Assembly: GCA_902500995.1 (NCBI GenBank)
Contig: CABVSR010000014.1
Span: 24,842 to 88,841, forward strand
DNA length: 64,000 nt
Direction: 5' to 3'
DNA from: an uncultured Nitrospira sp.
GTDB taxonomy: Bacteria; Nitrospirota; Nitrospiria; Nitrospirales; Nitrospiraceae
Within the stretch, counting starts at the first letter, position 1. Each line of letters opens with the position of its first letter. Below are positions 8,709 to 16,331 of this stretch, one piece after another. Below the pieces are notes generated by a model. The model saw only the letters and a program-made list of their open reading frames with translations. It ran no database searches and had not been told where the DNA came from. Both the position numbers and the translations under genes were made by a program.

Positions 8709-8820
8709 CCTCCGCCGTTGACAGACGGCTTCGTTGAGACTACCGTACCGCCGTCGGCCGACCGGCCGATTTGTCTCTGTCCACTGATCGACGACGAGGC
8801 CACCAGCCAGGGAGGTACGT

Positions 8821-9732
8821 ATGGCCAAGACCACCGCATCATCCGGGGGCAAATCCAAAGCCCTGTCCTTACACATCGGTCTCAATGCCGTGAGTCCGGC
8901 CGCCTATGGAGGGTGGAGCGGCGACTTGGCCGCCTGCGAGTTCGACGCGAAGGATATGGCGGCGATCGCCAAATCGCAGGGCATGAAGCCCACGGTGCTG
9001 CTGACCAAGCAAGGCACCCGCGCCAACATGCTGGCGGCCCTGCGCAAGGCAGCGAAGCAACTCAAGAAGGGCGATTTTTTGTTTCTGACCTATTCAGGCC
9101 ACGGAGGCCAAGTGCCTGACGTGACGGGAGACGAAACCGACAAGCAGGATGAAACCTGGTGCCTCTTCGACGGGCAGCTGATCGACGACGAGTTGTATTT
9201 CGAATTGAGCCGCTTCGGGGCGGGCGTGCGCATCCTGGTGCTCTCCGACAGTTGCCACAGCGGCACGGTCACCCGCGCCAGACCGCGCACTCCGGCCGGT
9301 GCTGCCCCATCAGGCCGTTCGAAGATGATGCCGCCTGCCGTCGCCATCCGCACCTATCGCGAGCACCAGCAGTTCTACGACCGCTTGCAGCGCGAGGTGG
9401 CCAAGGCCGCGGGTAAGGCGTCGTCCGCCGATCCGGACACGGTGTTGGCGCAACTGGCTGTGAGTCCGCGCCTCACCGCCATCGCCAAGAAATTCAAGGC
9501 GTCGGTCGTGCTCATCTCCGGTTGCCAGGATAATCAAACGTCGTTGGACGGCGAACAGAACGGCGCCTTCACCGAGCAGGTGCTGAATGTTTGGAACCAC
9601 GGCAAGTATCGCGGAAACTACGCCGCGTTCCACGCGCAGGTGAGGGCGGGCCTGCCCTCCAGCCAGTCGCCGAATCTGTTTACGCTCGGCGCCGTCGCCC
9701 GCTTTCTCAAACAGCAACCGTTCACGGTGTGA
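8821..9732 (+). CDS. Caspase-family (peptidase C14, orthocaspase-like) cysteine protease
   Basis: The 303-residue protein carries the caspase catalytic dyad: His94 in YSGHGGQ and Cys145 in SDSCHSG, each after the expected beta strand (FLFLTYSG and VRILVLSDS). No signal peptide is visible, so it should act in the cytoplasm. Bacterial caspase homologues cleave after basic residues (orthocaspases) or serve as effectors of programmed death and defence. No fused sensor domain is seen here, so the trigger is unknown. It is divergent from the cas operon and followed by small secreted and membrane proteins. Gene start: GGGAGG five bases before the ATG. Confidence 0.9.
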   Translation: MAKTTASSGGKSKALSLHIGLNAVSPAAYGGWSGDLAACEFDAKDMAAIAKSQGMKPTVLLTKQGTRANMLAALRKAAKQLKKGDFLFLTYSGHGGQVPDVTGDETDKQDETWCLFDGQLIDDELYFELSRFGAGVRILVLSDSCHSGTVTRARPRTPAGAAPSGRSKMMPPAVAIRTYREHQQFYDRLQREVAKAAGKASSADPDTVLAQLAVSPRLTAIAKKFKASVVLISGCQDNQTSLDGEQNGAFTEQVLNVWNHGKYRGNYAAFHAQVRAGLPSSQSPNLFTLGAVARFLKQQPFTV

Positions 9733-9776
9733 GCGCGATGCGCGGGACAAGCCCCGTCCCATTGGAGAAAACGCCC

Positions 9777-10295
9777 ATGCGCCTGAACCAACTCCTCTGC
9801 ATCGCGATGGTCGTCCTGTGGTTGGGCCAGGCGGCCACACTCGCCGCGGCGGACATGGCCGGCGCATGGAAAGGCGTGTTAAGCAGCGCCGACGGCAGCC
9901 AGGCGGAGGTGCAAGTCGATTTCAGCCCGCAGGGATTTCCGCTGTATTCCTACACCAACAATCAGGGGCTCACGCGGCAGGTGGAATTGGCCCGCGCCGG
10001 GCAGACGGTGGAATACGTACCCAGGGGCGGCGGCGTCCAGCGGATGGTCGTGCAGAGCGTCGAACGGGGACCGGGGCAACTGACGGTCCGCATCGCCGGA
10101 TCATTTGAGCGCGCTAGCCAGGGGTATCTGGATCAACAGCAGGAAGCCGCGCTGTTCGAATACGCCCTCGTCCCCGGCGGCCTGAAGATGCGGGTCACCA
10201 CCCGCTCCACGTCGCATTTCGGCGACAAGGATATGATCGTCGGCGGCGAGCCGAACGCCGTCGTCGCCGAAGGTCTGCTGCAACGGCTGCATTGA
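9777..10295 (+). CDS. Secreted hypothetical protein of about 150 residues
   Basis: The 172-residue product starts at an ATG with TTGGAGAAAA upstream and a clear signal peptide ending near LAAADMAGAW. The mature part is mostly predicted beta strand, alternating short hydrophobic and polar runs, beginning GAWKGVLSSADGSQAEVQVDF. This resembles small periplasmic beta-barrel or lipocalin-like domains, but no family can be named. It lies 44 bases after the caspase gene and is probably cotranscribed with it. Confidence 0.75.
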   Translation: MRLNQLLCIAMVVLWLGQAATLAAADMAGAWKGVLSSADGSQAEVQVDFSPQGFPLYSYTNNQGLTRQVELARAGQTVEYVPRGGGVQRMVVQSVERGPGQLTVRIAGSFERASQGYLDQQQEAALFEYALVPGGLKMRVTTRSTSHFGDKDMIVGGEPNAVVAEGLLQRLH

Positions 10296-10343
10296 CGTGA
10301 CGAGGGCCGCGCGCATCCGCCTGTTGGAACAGAGGCCTGCCCG

Positions 10344-10619
10344 ATGACCGCCAAGCCCAGTCTGTCCTTCTCCGAGTCACTGACCCCCGAGCGACGCACC
10401 GCCTTCTACGAAGCCTATAAGCCCCTCGCCGTCTTGATGATCCTCATCGTGTTCCTGCTGCCCTTCGCCGGGCTGTTCACCTATGGCCTGATCGGGGTGG
10501 TCGCAAGCGTGATCATCTCCGTCTTCGGGTATTGCTGCACTCCCTATCTCGCGGAGCGCCTGGGTTTCCGCGCAGGCCGTTCAGCGCTCCGGACGTCTAC
10601 AGGGAAAACTACCGAATGA
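10344..10619 (+). CDS. Small two-helix membrane protein
   Basis: The 91-residue product has two adjoining hydrophobic segments at about 29-49 (AVLMILIVFLLPFAGLF) and 50-68 (YGLIGVVASVIISVFGYCC), with a charged N-terminus and basic C-terminus. It looks like a hairpin membrane protein. It is the third gene in the run behind the caspase. No family recognised. Confidence 0.6.
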   Translation: MTAKPSLSFSESLTPERRTAFYEAYKPLAVLMILIVFLLPFAGLFTYGLIGVVASVIISVFGYCCTPYLAERLGFRAGRSALRTSTGKTTE

Positions 10620-10711
10620 GGGCCGCGAAAATTCCAACTTTGCTGTTCTGATTTTGCCTCCTGCCCTACAATGCCTCCTGAAGCGTTGTGGTTCACTCCT
10701 GGAGGCCCTGC

Positions 10712-11179
10712 ATGTTTCTCCCCGGTCGCGTCTTCACGTCGAAAAACCGTCGCACCGCTCCACCCATTGCCCGCCGATCGACCGGTCAGTCGATCGACGA
10801 ACAGATCCGGGCGCTGCACGCGGGATGGGCCGATGTCCTGTCGCTGCCCCTCTGCCTGGGCCTGCTCGCCATGTATGAATGGTGGCGGTGGCTCTTTTCC
10901 ATGCCCGCCAATCCGCTGCTGTTGAGCATGGTCGCGGCCATCGCCGTCTACGCCACCAGGCGGCGCCGCAAGGCGTACAAGGCAGAACTCAAGCGGTTGC
11001 AGGTGGCGCGCGTCCCTGACCTGACCGTGAGTGAACTGCTCGGTCTGCTGCGCCTGGGCGGGAGACGCATTCTGCATGAGCTCACAAGGAAGTTCGACCC
11101 TGCGGTGATCCTCATCTCGGCCCGCCGCCTCGCCTCACCCGCCAATGGACTCGCCAAGCGCCTCTTCGCGCGATCCTAG
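10712..11179 (+). CDS. Hypothetical membrane protein with basic cytoplasmic tail
   Basis: The 155-residue product starts at an ATG after CTGGAGG. It has a short basic N-terminus, a hydrophobic stretch around SLPLCLGLLAMYEWWRWLF and a second around NPLLLSMVAAIAVYA, then RRRRKAYKAELKRL and an amphipathic tail. A TACAAT hexamer at 10667-10672 may be its -10 box. Neither family nor function is recognised. The gene ends just before a repetitive spacer. Confidence 0.6.
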   Translation: MFLPGRVFTSKNRRTAPPIARRSTGQSIDEQIRALHAGWADVLSLPLCLGLLAMYEWWRWLFSMPANPLLLSMVAAIAVYATRRRRKAYKAELKRLQVARVPDLTVSELLGLLRLGGRRILHELTRKFDPAVILISARRLASPANGLAKRLFARS

Positions 11180-11200
11180 CGAGGCGCGTCGTTCGTCGCT

Positions 11201-11320
11201 CGTATCTCGTTCCTCGTGAAGCGTCGTTCGTCGTTCGTTCCTCGTGAAGCGTCGTTCGTCTTACGTTTCACGAGATACGCTTCACGCTTCACGTTTCACC
11301 TTTCACGCTTCACACCGCAC
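11201..11320. repeat. Low-complexity intergenic repeat: tandem 28-bp units and self-complementary ends
   Basis: A 26-base unit beginning TCGTTCCTCGTGAAGC occurs at 11207-11232 and again at 11235-11260 (period 28). The flank CGTATCTCG (11201-11209) is the reverse complement of CGAGATACG (11271-11279). The right part is built from variants of CACGCTTCACGTTT. The whole block is mainly TTCGTC and TTCACG words on alternating strands and could fold back as RNA or DNA. It is non-coding and lies between two plus-strand genes. Confidence 0.7.
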
Positions 11321-11329
11321 CCCCTTTGC

Positions 11330-11359
11330 TTGACAGTCTGAAAGCCCATCTACGACAAT
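11330..11359 (+). promoter_or_regulatory. Candidate sigma70-type promoter for the FolB fusion gene
   Basis: TTGACA at 11330-11335 is followed after 18 bases by GACAAT at 11354-11359. The -35 is perfect and the -10 moderate. The start codon at 11366 would be almost leaderless. Confidence 0.4.
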
Positions 11360-11365
11360 GCCGCC

Positions 11366-12313
11366 ATGGCAGAGCGCATCGTCATCGAACGGCTGGAGTT
11401 CTACGGCCGTTGCGGCGTGACGGAAGACGAACGCCGGAAACCCCAGCTCATCGTGGTCGATCTCGAACTGGACGCGACGGTGGACTCCGCGGCACAGTCC
11501 GATCGCCTGCACGACACCATCGATTACGCCCGCGTGGCGGAACGGATCGTGGCGCTCAGCACGACGCTCACCTGCCACCTGCTCGAATCCTTGGCCGAGC
11601 AGCTGCTCGGGATGCTGTTCGCCGAATTTCCCGCCGATCGCATCCGCATCTGGATTCGAAAACTCCACGCGCCATTGGCCATGGTGGCCGGGTCCGTCGG
11701 CATCCGGATCGAACGCACCCGCGCCCAACAGCAGTCGAAACAGCAGCCCCTCCACCCCGCGCCGTTTCTCGTGCAACAACTCGCGCGGCTCCCGAAGGGC
11801 CAGATTCTGGATGTCGCCGCCGGACGCGGGCGCAATGCCCTGTATCTCCTGGCGCAGGGCTCGCAGGTGGAGGCCATCGATCGGGATCCGGAGGCTCTTG
11901 CCGCAGTGGAGACGGCTGCGAAAACGCAACGACTCTCCGGCCTCACGACACGGGTGCTCGATCTGGAAGCCTCCGCCGATCATCCGCCCAGCTTGGGCCG
12001 TAGTTGTTACGATGCCATCCTGGTCTTTTTTTACCTGCACCGCCCGCTGTTCCCGGTCTTGCTGGAGGCCTTGAAACCGAACGGCATCCTCCTGTACGAA
12101 ACCTTTACCATCGACAATTATTTTCGCCACCAGCATCCCCGGCGGTGGGAGTTCTGCCTGGCGCAGAACGAACTCCTCCGCCTGACCTCGCCTCTGCGCG
12201 TCCTCCATTATGATGAGGGCGAACATGACGGGGGCCATGGCAGCGGGCCATGCTTCACCGCGCGGCTGGTCGCGCAGAAAACGGGGCCGGACCATCACCA
12301 TGAGTCGCATTGA
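11366..12313 (+). CDS. folB: Fusion of dihydroneopterin aldolase (FolB) and a SAM-dependent methyltransferase
   Basis: Residues 1-118 match FolB, which converts 7,8-dihydroneopterin to 6-hydroxymethyldihydropterin and glycolaldehyde in folate synthesis: FYGRCGVTEDERRKPQ with Glu20, DYARVAERI, LLESLAEQL and the active-site Lys99 in WIRKLHAPL. A Gln-rich linker (120-128) leads to a class I methyltransferase of the TehB/UbiE type, with SAM motif ILDVAAGRGRNALYL from about residue 147, the acidic AIDRD, and the post-motif LKPNGILLYETF. Ordinary FolB is about 120 residues. The frame is open throughout, so this is a true fusion. Its last 14 bases overlap the PHP gene. The methyltransferase substrate is unknown. 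Confidence 0.85.
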   Translation: MAERIVIERLEFYGRCGVTEDERRKPQLIVVDLELDATVDSAAQSDRLHDTIDYARVAERIVALSTTLTCHLLESLAEQLLGMLFAEFPADRIRIWIRKLHAPLAMVAGSVGIRIERTRAQQQSKQQPLHPAPFLVQQLARLPKGQILDVAAGRGRNALYLLAQGSQVEAIDRDPEALAAVETAAKTQRLSGLTTRVLDLEASADHPPSLGRSCYDAILVFFYLHRPLFPVLLEALKPNGILLYETFTIDNYFRHQHPRRWEFCLAQNELLRLTSPLRVLHYDEGEHDGGHGSGPCFTARLVAQKTGPDHHHESH

Positions 12314-13148
12314 CCTCCACTTGCACACCACCCACTCGGACGGCAGCTATTCCACCCGCGAGGTCATGGCCTTTGCCAAGCAGGCCGGCCTCACGGCGCT
12401 TGCGATTACGGATCACGACATCGTCGAGGGGATTCCCGAGGCCACGGCCATCGGGGAAGAACTCGGGATCGAGGTGATTCCCGGCGTCGAGATCAGCTCG
12501 CGCCTCGGCGAGAGCGAACTGCACATCCTCGGATATTTTTTGAACTGGACCGATCCGCTGCTGGCACAGCGCCTGCAAACCCTGCGCGACAGCCGCCACC
12601 TGCGCAATCCGAAAATCGTCCAACGCCTCAACGAACTCGGCGTTCCCATTACGTACGAGGAAGTGCGGGCCCTGGCCGGTACGGAATCCGTCGGGCGGCC
12701 CCACATCGCGCGCCTACTCATGGAGAAAGGGATCGTGACCTCCGCCAAGGAAGCGTTCGACCGGTATCTGGCCAACGGGCGCCCGGCCTTTGTCGACCGC
12801 GAATTGCCCGAACCGGCGGAAGCGGTGCAATGGATTCGCGAAGCCGGCGGGGTGCCCGTGCTCGCCCACCCGACCTGGGTCAGAACCTCGGCTGACGGCT
12901 TGCGCGTGCTGGTCCGGGAACTGAAAGCGGCCGGGTTGGGGGGGATGGAAGTCCATTACAGCACCCATACGCCCAGCCAAACCACCGAATACCTCGATCT
13001 GGCCAAACAATGCGATCTCCTCGTCACCGGGGGCAGCGATTTTCACGGCGTCACCAAGCCTGACATCGAAGTCGGTATCGGGCGCGGGCACCTCAAAGTG
13101 TCCGCGAAGCTGCTCGATCCGCTCAGAAAAGCCGCCGCCGTTTCCTGA
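12300..13148 (+). CDS. PHP-domain phosphoesterase (RNase AM / nucleoside 3',5'-bisphosphate phosphatase type)
   Basis: The 282-residue protein starts IDLHLHTTHSDGS, the metal-binding PHP motif I, followed by ITDHD, PGVEISS, HILGYF, VLAHPTW and the C-terminal GSDFHG. This set fits the YciV/TrpH branch that degrades 3',5'-bisphosphates or trims RNA 5' ends. No polymerase domain is attached. The ATG lies inside the 3' end of the folB fusion (14-base overlap), so translation should be coupled. Exact substrate cannot be read from sequence. Confidence 0.85.
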   Translation: MSRIDLHLHTTHSDGSYSTREVMAFAKQAGLTALAITDHDIVEGIPEATAIGEELGIEVIPGVEISSRLGESELHILGYFLNWTDPLLAQRLQTLRDSRHLRNPKIVQRLNELGVPITYEEVRALAGTESVGRPHIARLLMEKGIVTSAKEAFDRYLANGRPAFVDRELPEPAEAVQWIREAGGVPVLAHPTWVRTSADGLRVLVRELKAAGLGGMEVHYSTHTPSQTTEYLDLAKQCDLLVTGGSDFHGVTKPDIEVGIGRGHLKVSAKLLDPLRKAAAVS

Positions 13149-13285
13149 ACTCGTTTCGTCGTTTCACGGCCTCTCGCCTTTTCATCTCGACCGCCCTCGC
13201 CCCACTCATTCCGAAAGGGGGCCTCCCCCCCGCGCGTCCGGACCGCGCTCACGCCCGCGTGGCGATGCGTGATTCCCTCGTTTCG

Positions 13286-13313
13286 TTGACAGGGTACGAC
13301 CTTCCGTTACACT
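13286..13313 (+). promoter_or_regulatory. Sigma70-type promoter for the kinase-phosphatase-FHA genes
   Basis: TTGACA (13286-13291), 16-base spacer, TACACT (13308-13313), 28 bases before the kinase start. It is the only good promoter in the 193-base gap after the PHP gene. Confidence 0.6.
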
Positions 13314-13341
13314 GAGACACAACGACAAGCCACGCCAACTC

Positions 13342-14751
13342 ATGACCACATCCTGGGGCTGGATCGGCCCATACGTCATCGTCATTGCCCTCGCGTTGCT
13401 GGTGGGACCGCTTCTCGCTTCTCTCCCGCTGTTTACCCACACCTTCATCCGCCCCCTGGGCATGAACGTCTCGCAGATCGTGCAGCTGCTCGCCGATGGC
13501 ATTTGCCTGCTGATGATCTGGTCGGCCGCGTCGCGCGCCAGACGCGACCTGAAGCATAACGGCAAGGGGCAGACCTTCCTTCGCGCCATTCTGTTTCCCT
13601 CCGCGGTGTTTCTGATCGTCCTCGCGGCCTTCCAGGCCTACGAAGCACACGGTGTTGCGGTGCTCGGCCCGCCCAAACAACCGCTCTACAATTGGTTGAT
13701 CACCGGCGGCCTCATCGGATCGGCGACCTGGCTCACGTTCGCCTGGGTCCGGCATGTCGACGCGCTGACAAGCATGTTTGCCGGCCGCACCCGCCGACGG
13801 CCGACCATGGAGGATCAGGCTAGGGGTGACAAGCCAGGCGGAGCGCGCGCGGCAGCCGACGGGGTCTCATCCGCCCCGGCGCGCCCGAGCGCCGGCCTCG
13901 CCGCCCGCAACGGCAGCGGCATCCCCGCCTCGTTGGGACGATATCAAGTGATCAAGGAGCTGGGCCGCGGCGCCATGGGCGTCGTCTACCTGGGCAAGGA
14001 TCCGACGATCCAGCGGTTTGTCGCGATCAAAACGATGCGGCTGGACGACATCGACAAGGAAGACGAACTGAAAGCCTTCCGGGACCGTTTCTTTCGCGAA
14101 GCGGAATCCACCGGTCGCCTTTCCCATCCCAATATCATCACCGTCTACGATGCAGGCGAGCAGGACGGGCTGGCCTACATCGCCATGGAGTATCTCGAGG
14201 GCGTGCTGCTCAACTGTTACTGCCAGAAATCGACGCTGGTCCCGGCCAAACAAGCCCTGCAGATTGTGACCACCGTCGCCGAGGCGCTGGACTATGCGCA
14301 CAGCCAGGGCGTGATCCACCGCGACGTGAAGCCGCCGAATATCATGATCCTGAAACAGCGCCTGGTAAAAGTGATGGACTTCGGCATCGCCAAGGTGGCT
14401 ACCGCCACGAAAACGCAGACCAGCATGATCGTCGGGACCCCGCGGTACATGTCGCCCGAACAGGCGACCGGCAAGGATGTCGACGGCCGGTCCGATGTGT
14501 TTTCGCTGGGCATCGTGCTCTTCGAACTCCTGACCGGCGAACGGCCTTTCGATGCCGAGAACATGCCGGCGCTGGTCACCCGCATCGCCAAGGCTCCGCA
14601 CCCGCCGCTCATGAAATACCGCCGCGACCTGCCCACACGCGTGCAGAGCATTCTTGACCGGGCACTGCAGAAGGAGATCCAGAATCGCTATCGTCATGCC
14701 GGCGACATGGCGCAGGATCTCCGCGACGTCTTCCAGGTCATGCCGAGATAA
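13342..14751 (+). CDS. Membrane-anchored Ser/Thr protein kinase (PknB/Hanks type)
   Basis: Residues 1-130 contain about four hydrophobic segments (near 9-30, 45-62, 80-98, 108-126). A Pro/Ala-rich linker leads to a Hanks-type kinase domain from about 198: glycine loop GRGAMGVVYLG, ATP Lys230, catalytic HRDVKPPN (326-333), DFG (346-348) and GTPRYMSPEQ. All catalytic residues are present. The order, membrane part first and kinase last with no extracellular PASTA repeats, differs from classical PknB and suggests membrane-localised sensing within the bilayer. It is followed after 8 bases by a PP2C phosphatase and then an FHA protein. Confidence 0.93.
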   Translation: MTTSWGWIGPYVIVIALALLVGPLLASLPLFTHTFIRPLGMNVSQIVQLLADGICLLMIWSAASRARRDLKHNGKGQTFLRAILFPSAVFLIVLAAFQAYEAHGVAVLGPPKQPLYNWLITGGLIGSATWLTFAWVRHVDALTSMFAGRTRRRPTMEDQARGDKPGGARAAADGVSSAPARPSAGLAARNGSGIPASLGRYQVIKELGRGAMGVVYLGKDPTIQRFVAIKTMRLDDIDKEDELKAFRDRFFREAESTGRLSHPNIITVYDAGEQDGLAYIAMEYLEGVLLNCYCQKSTLVPAKQALQIVTTVAEALDYAHSQGVIHRDVKPPNIMILKQRLVKVMDFGIAKVATATKTQTSMIVGTPRYMSPEQATGKDVDGRSDVFSLGIVLFELLTGERPFDAENMPALVTRIAKAPHPPLMKYRRDLPTRVQSILDRALQKEIQNRYRHAGDMAQDLRDVFQVMPR

Positions 14752-14759
14752 TTCCGCCC

Positions 14760-15584
14760 ATGCACCACTGGCACATCACACATGGCGCTGCGTCGGATAT
14801 TGGCCTGGTCCGCCGCCTCAACGAAGACCGTTACCATGCCGACACGGACGCCGGGCTCTTTGTCGTGTGTGATGGGATGGGCGGGCATCAAGCAGGCGAG
14901 GTGGCCAGCAGCCGCGCGATTGAGCTCATTGTTCAGCACGTGACCGAGGCGGACGCGGACCCGTCCCTCCCCTTGATCGGGATGGCCCGTCCTGAATTTA
15001 CGCCCGCCACCAACCGGCTGGCGAGCGCCGTGCGGCTCGCCAATCACCGGGTGCACGAGGAAGCGGCGCGGCGCGTGGACTATGCCGGCATGGGCACCAC
15101 GGTCGTCGCAGCCCGGCTCCACGGTGGAATTCTGTCGATCGCCCACGTCGGCGACAGCCGGCTGTACCTGATTCGTGACGGAGCGGCGCGGTTGCTGACG
15201 GTGGACCATTCGCTGGTTCAACAGCAAATCCAATCCGGACTCCTGGCCGCGGCCGACCGGGCCCGCGCCTCGCACCGGCATGTGCTCACCCGCGCGGTCG
15301 GCGTGCACCCCCTGGTCGATGTCGAGTTGGGAGAATGCCCCGTCTTGACCGGGGATATCTTTCTGCTCTGTTCCGATGGACTGACGGCCGGTGTCTCCGC
15401 CGACATGATGTTGCGTGTCACCTTAGAATCGACCGACCCTCAGGCCATCGCCCGGCGTCTCGTCGCCCTCTCGAACGCCGCCGGCGGCACCGACAATGTC
15501 ACCGTCATCGTGGCTCAGGTGACACAGCGTCACCAGGGCTTTTGGAATCGCCTGTGCTCGCACTGGTTTTCGCCCCCTGTCTAG
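14760..15584 (+). CDS. PP2C-family Ser/Thr protein phosphatase
   Basis: The 274-residue enzyme should reverse phosphorylation by the neighbouring kinase. The PP2C metal motifs are all present: NEDR near residue 20, VVCDGMGGHQAGEVAS, AGMGTTVVAA, AHVGDSRLYL, LCSDGLT and GGTDNVTVIV. The short C-terminal tail ends in an amphipathic FWNRLCSHWF stretch that may touch the membrane. Upstream spacing of 8 bases indicates cotranscription with the kinase. Confidence 0.94.
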   Translation: MHHWHITHGAASDIGLVRRLNEDRYHADTDAGLFVVCDGMGGHQAGEVASSRAIELIVQHVTEADADPSLPLIGMARPEFTPATNRLASAVRLANHRVHEEAARRVDYAGMGTTVVAARLHGGILSIAHVGDSRLYLIRDGAARLLTVDHSLVQQQIQSGLLAAADRARASHRHVLTRAVGVHPLVDVELGECPVLTGDIFLLCSDGLTAGVSADMMLRVTLESTDPQAIARRLVALSNAAGGTDNVTVIVAQVTQRHQGFWNRLCSHWFSPPV

Positions 15585-15605
15585 ACCTAATGTGAAGGAG
15601 CGCCC

Positions 15606-16331
15606 ATGTCTCAGCACCATCCAGCTTCACCCATCCTCCTCGTGAGGGCGCCCCAGGGCGGCACAAGAGAATGCGAGATCACCCGCACGCCGTTGACCAT
15701 CGGGCGCAAACCGGGCAACGATCTTTGCCTCGACGACCCCGCGGTCTCCGGCCATCATGCGCGCATCGTGCAAATCCAGGAGGTACTGTTTCTGGAGGAT
15801 CTCAAGAGCACGAACGGCAGCTTCGTGAACGAACAGAAGATCGATCGGCGGCAGCTTCAGGATGCCGATAGCCTCCGGTTTGGGGCTCACCGGGTGATCT
15901 TTCGGGACAAGCAGGCTCCGGCGGCGGAACCGGCGATCGCCGGCGAGACGCCGGTCGCCGACCGCACGATCGTGGTGTCGTCTTCCTCAGGAAGCGCGCC
16001 CTCTACGCCGGCGCGCACGGTGGGCATCGTGGAGATTCTTTCGGGCAAGACCGATCGGCCGCAGTATTCCTTGACCAAACATGTCTCGCTGATCGGCGCG
16101 CAGGACGATGCCGTCATCACCCTCACGGGCTGGTTTGCTCCGAACAGCGCCGCTGTGATCAGTCGCCGGGGCGAGGCCTACGTCATCAGCCAGACCGAAA
16201 GCGGCAAACGCATTCTGGTCAACAGCCGCCCGATTCAGAGAGAACATACGCTCCGTCAAGGAGACGTGGTGGAAGTGGCAGGGATTACGTTGCGCTTCGT
16301 GTTGCGCGACGAGCGGAGCCAGGCCGCCTGA
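15606..16331 (+). CDS. FHA-domain phosphothreonine-binding protein with a second, degenerate FHA
   Basis: Residues 8-100 form an FHA domain with the binding signature: Arg in LTIGRKPGNDLCLDD, Ser and His in VSGHHARI, and Asn in LKSTNGSFVN. A Ser/Pro-rich linker follows. Residues about 140-235 look like a second FHA-like sandwich (SLIGAQDDAVITL, AAVISRRGEAYVIS, ILVNSRPI, LRQGDVVEVAG) lacking the canonical Arg. GAAGGAG precedes the ATG. With the kinase and phosphatase it completes a phosphothreonine writer-eraser-reader set. Confidence 0.92.
   Translation: MSQHHPASPILLVRAPQGGTRECEITRTPLTIGRKPGNDLCLDDPAVSGHHARIVQIQEVLFLEDLKSTNGSFVNEQKIDRRQLQDADSLRFGAHRVIFRDKQAPAAEPAIAGETPVADRTIVVSSSSGSAPSTPARTVGIVEILSGKTDRPQYSLTKHVSLIGAQDDAVITLTGWFAPNSAAVISRRGEAYVISQTESGKRILVNSRPIQREHTLRQGDVVEVAGITLRFVLRDERSQAA

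Larger units (their letters stand above)
8488..8820. promoter_or_regulatory. Divergent intergenic region between the cas side and the caspase gene, with several inverted repeats
   Basis: This 333-base region must carry the promoters for both divergent gene sets. It contains three clean inverted repeats, listed separately. A TACAGT hexamer on the minus strand at 8513-8518 could be a -10 for the leftward genes, but no well-spaced -35 is clear. No coding potential is convincing. The density of palindromes suggests operators. Confidence 0.5.

Noticed and set aside
11303-12331. Open frame of about 340 codons antisense to the FolB-methyltransferase
   Set aside because: The plus-strand frame has two intact enzyme domains; the antisense frame has none and runs into the repetitive spacer.
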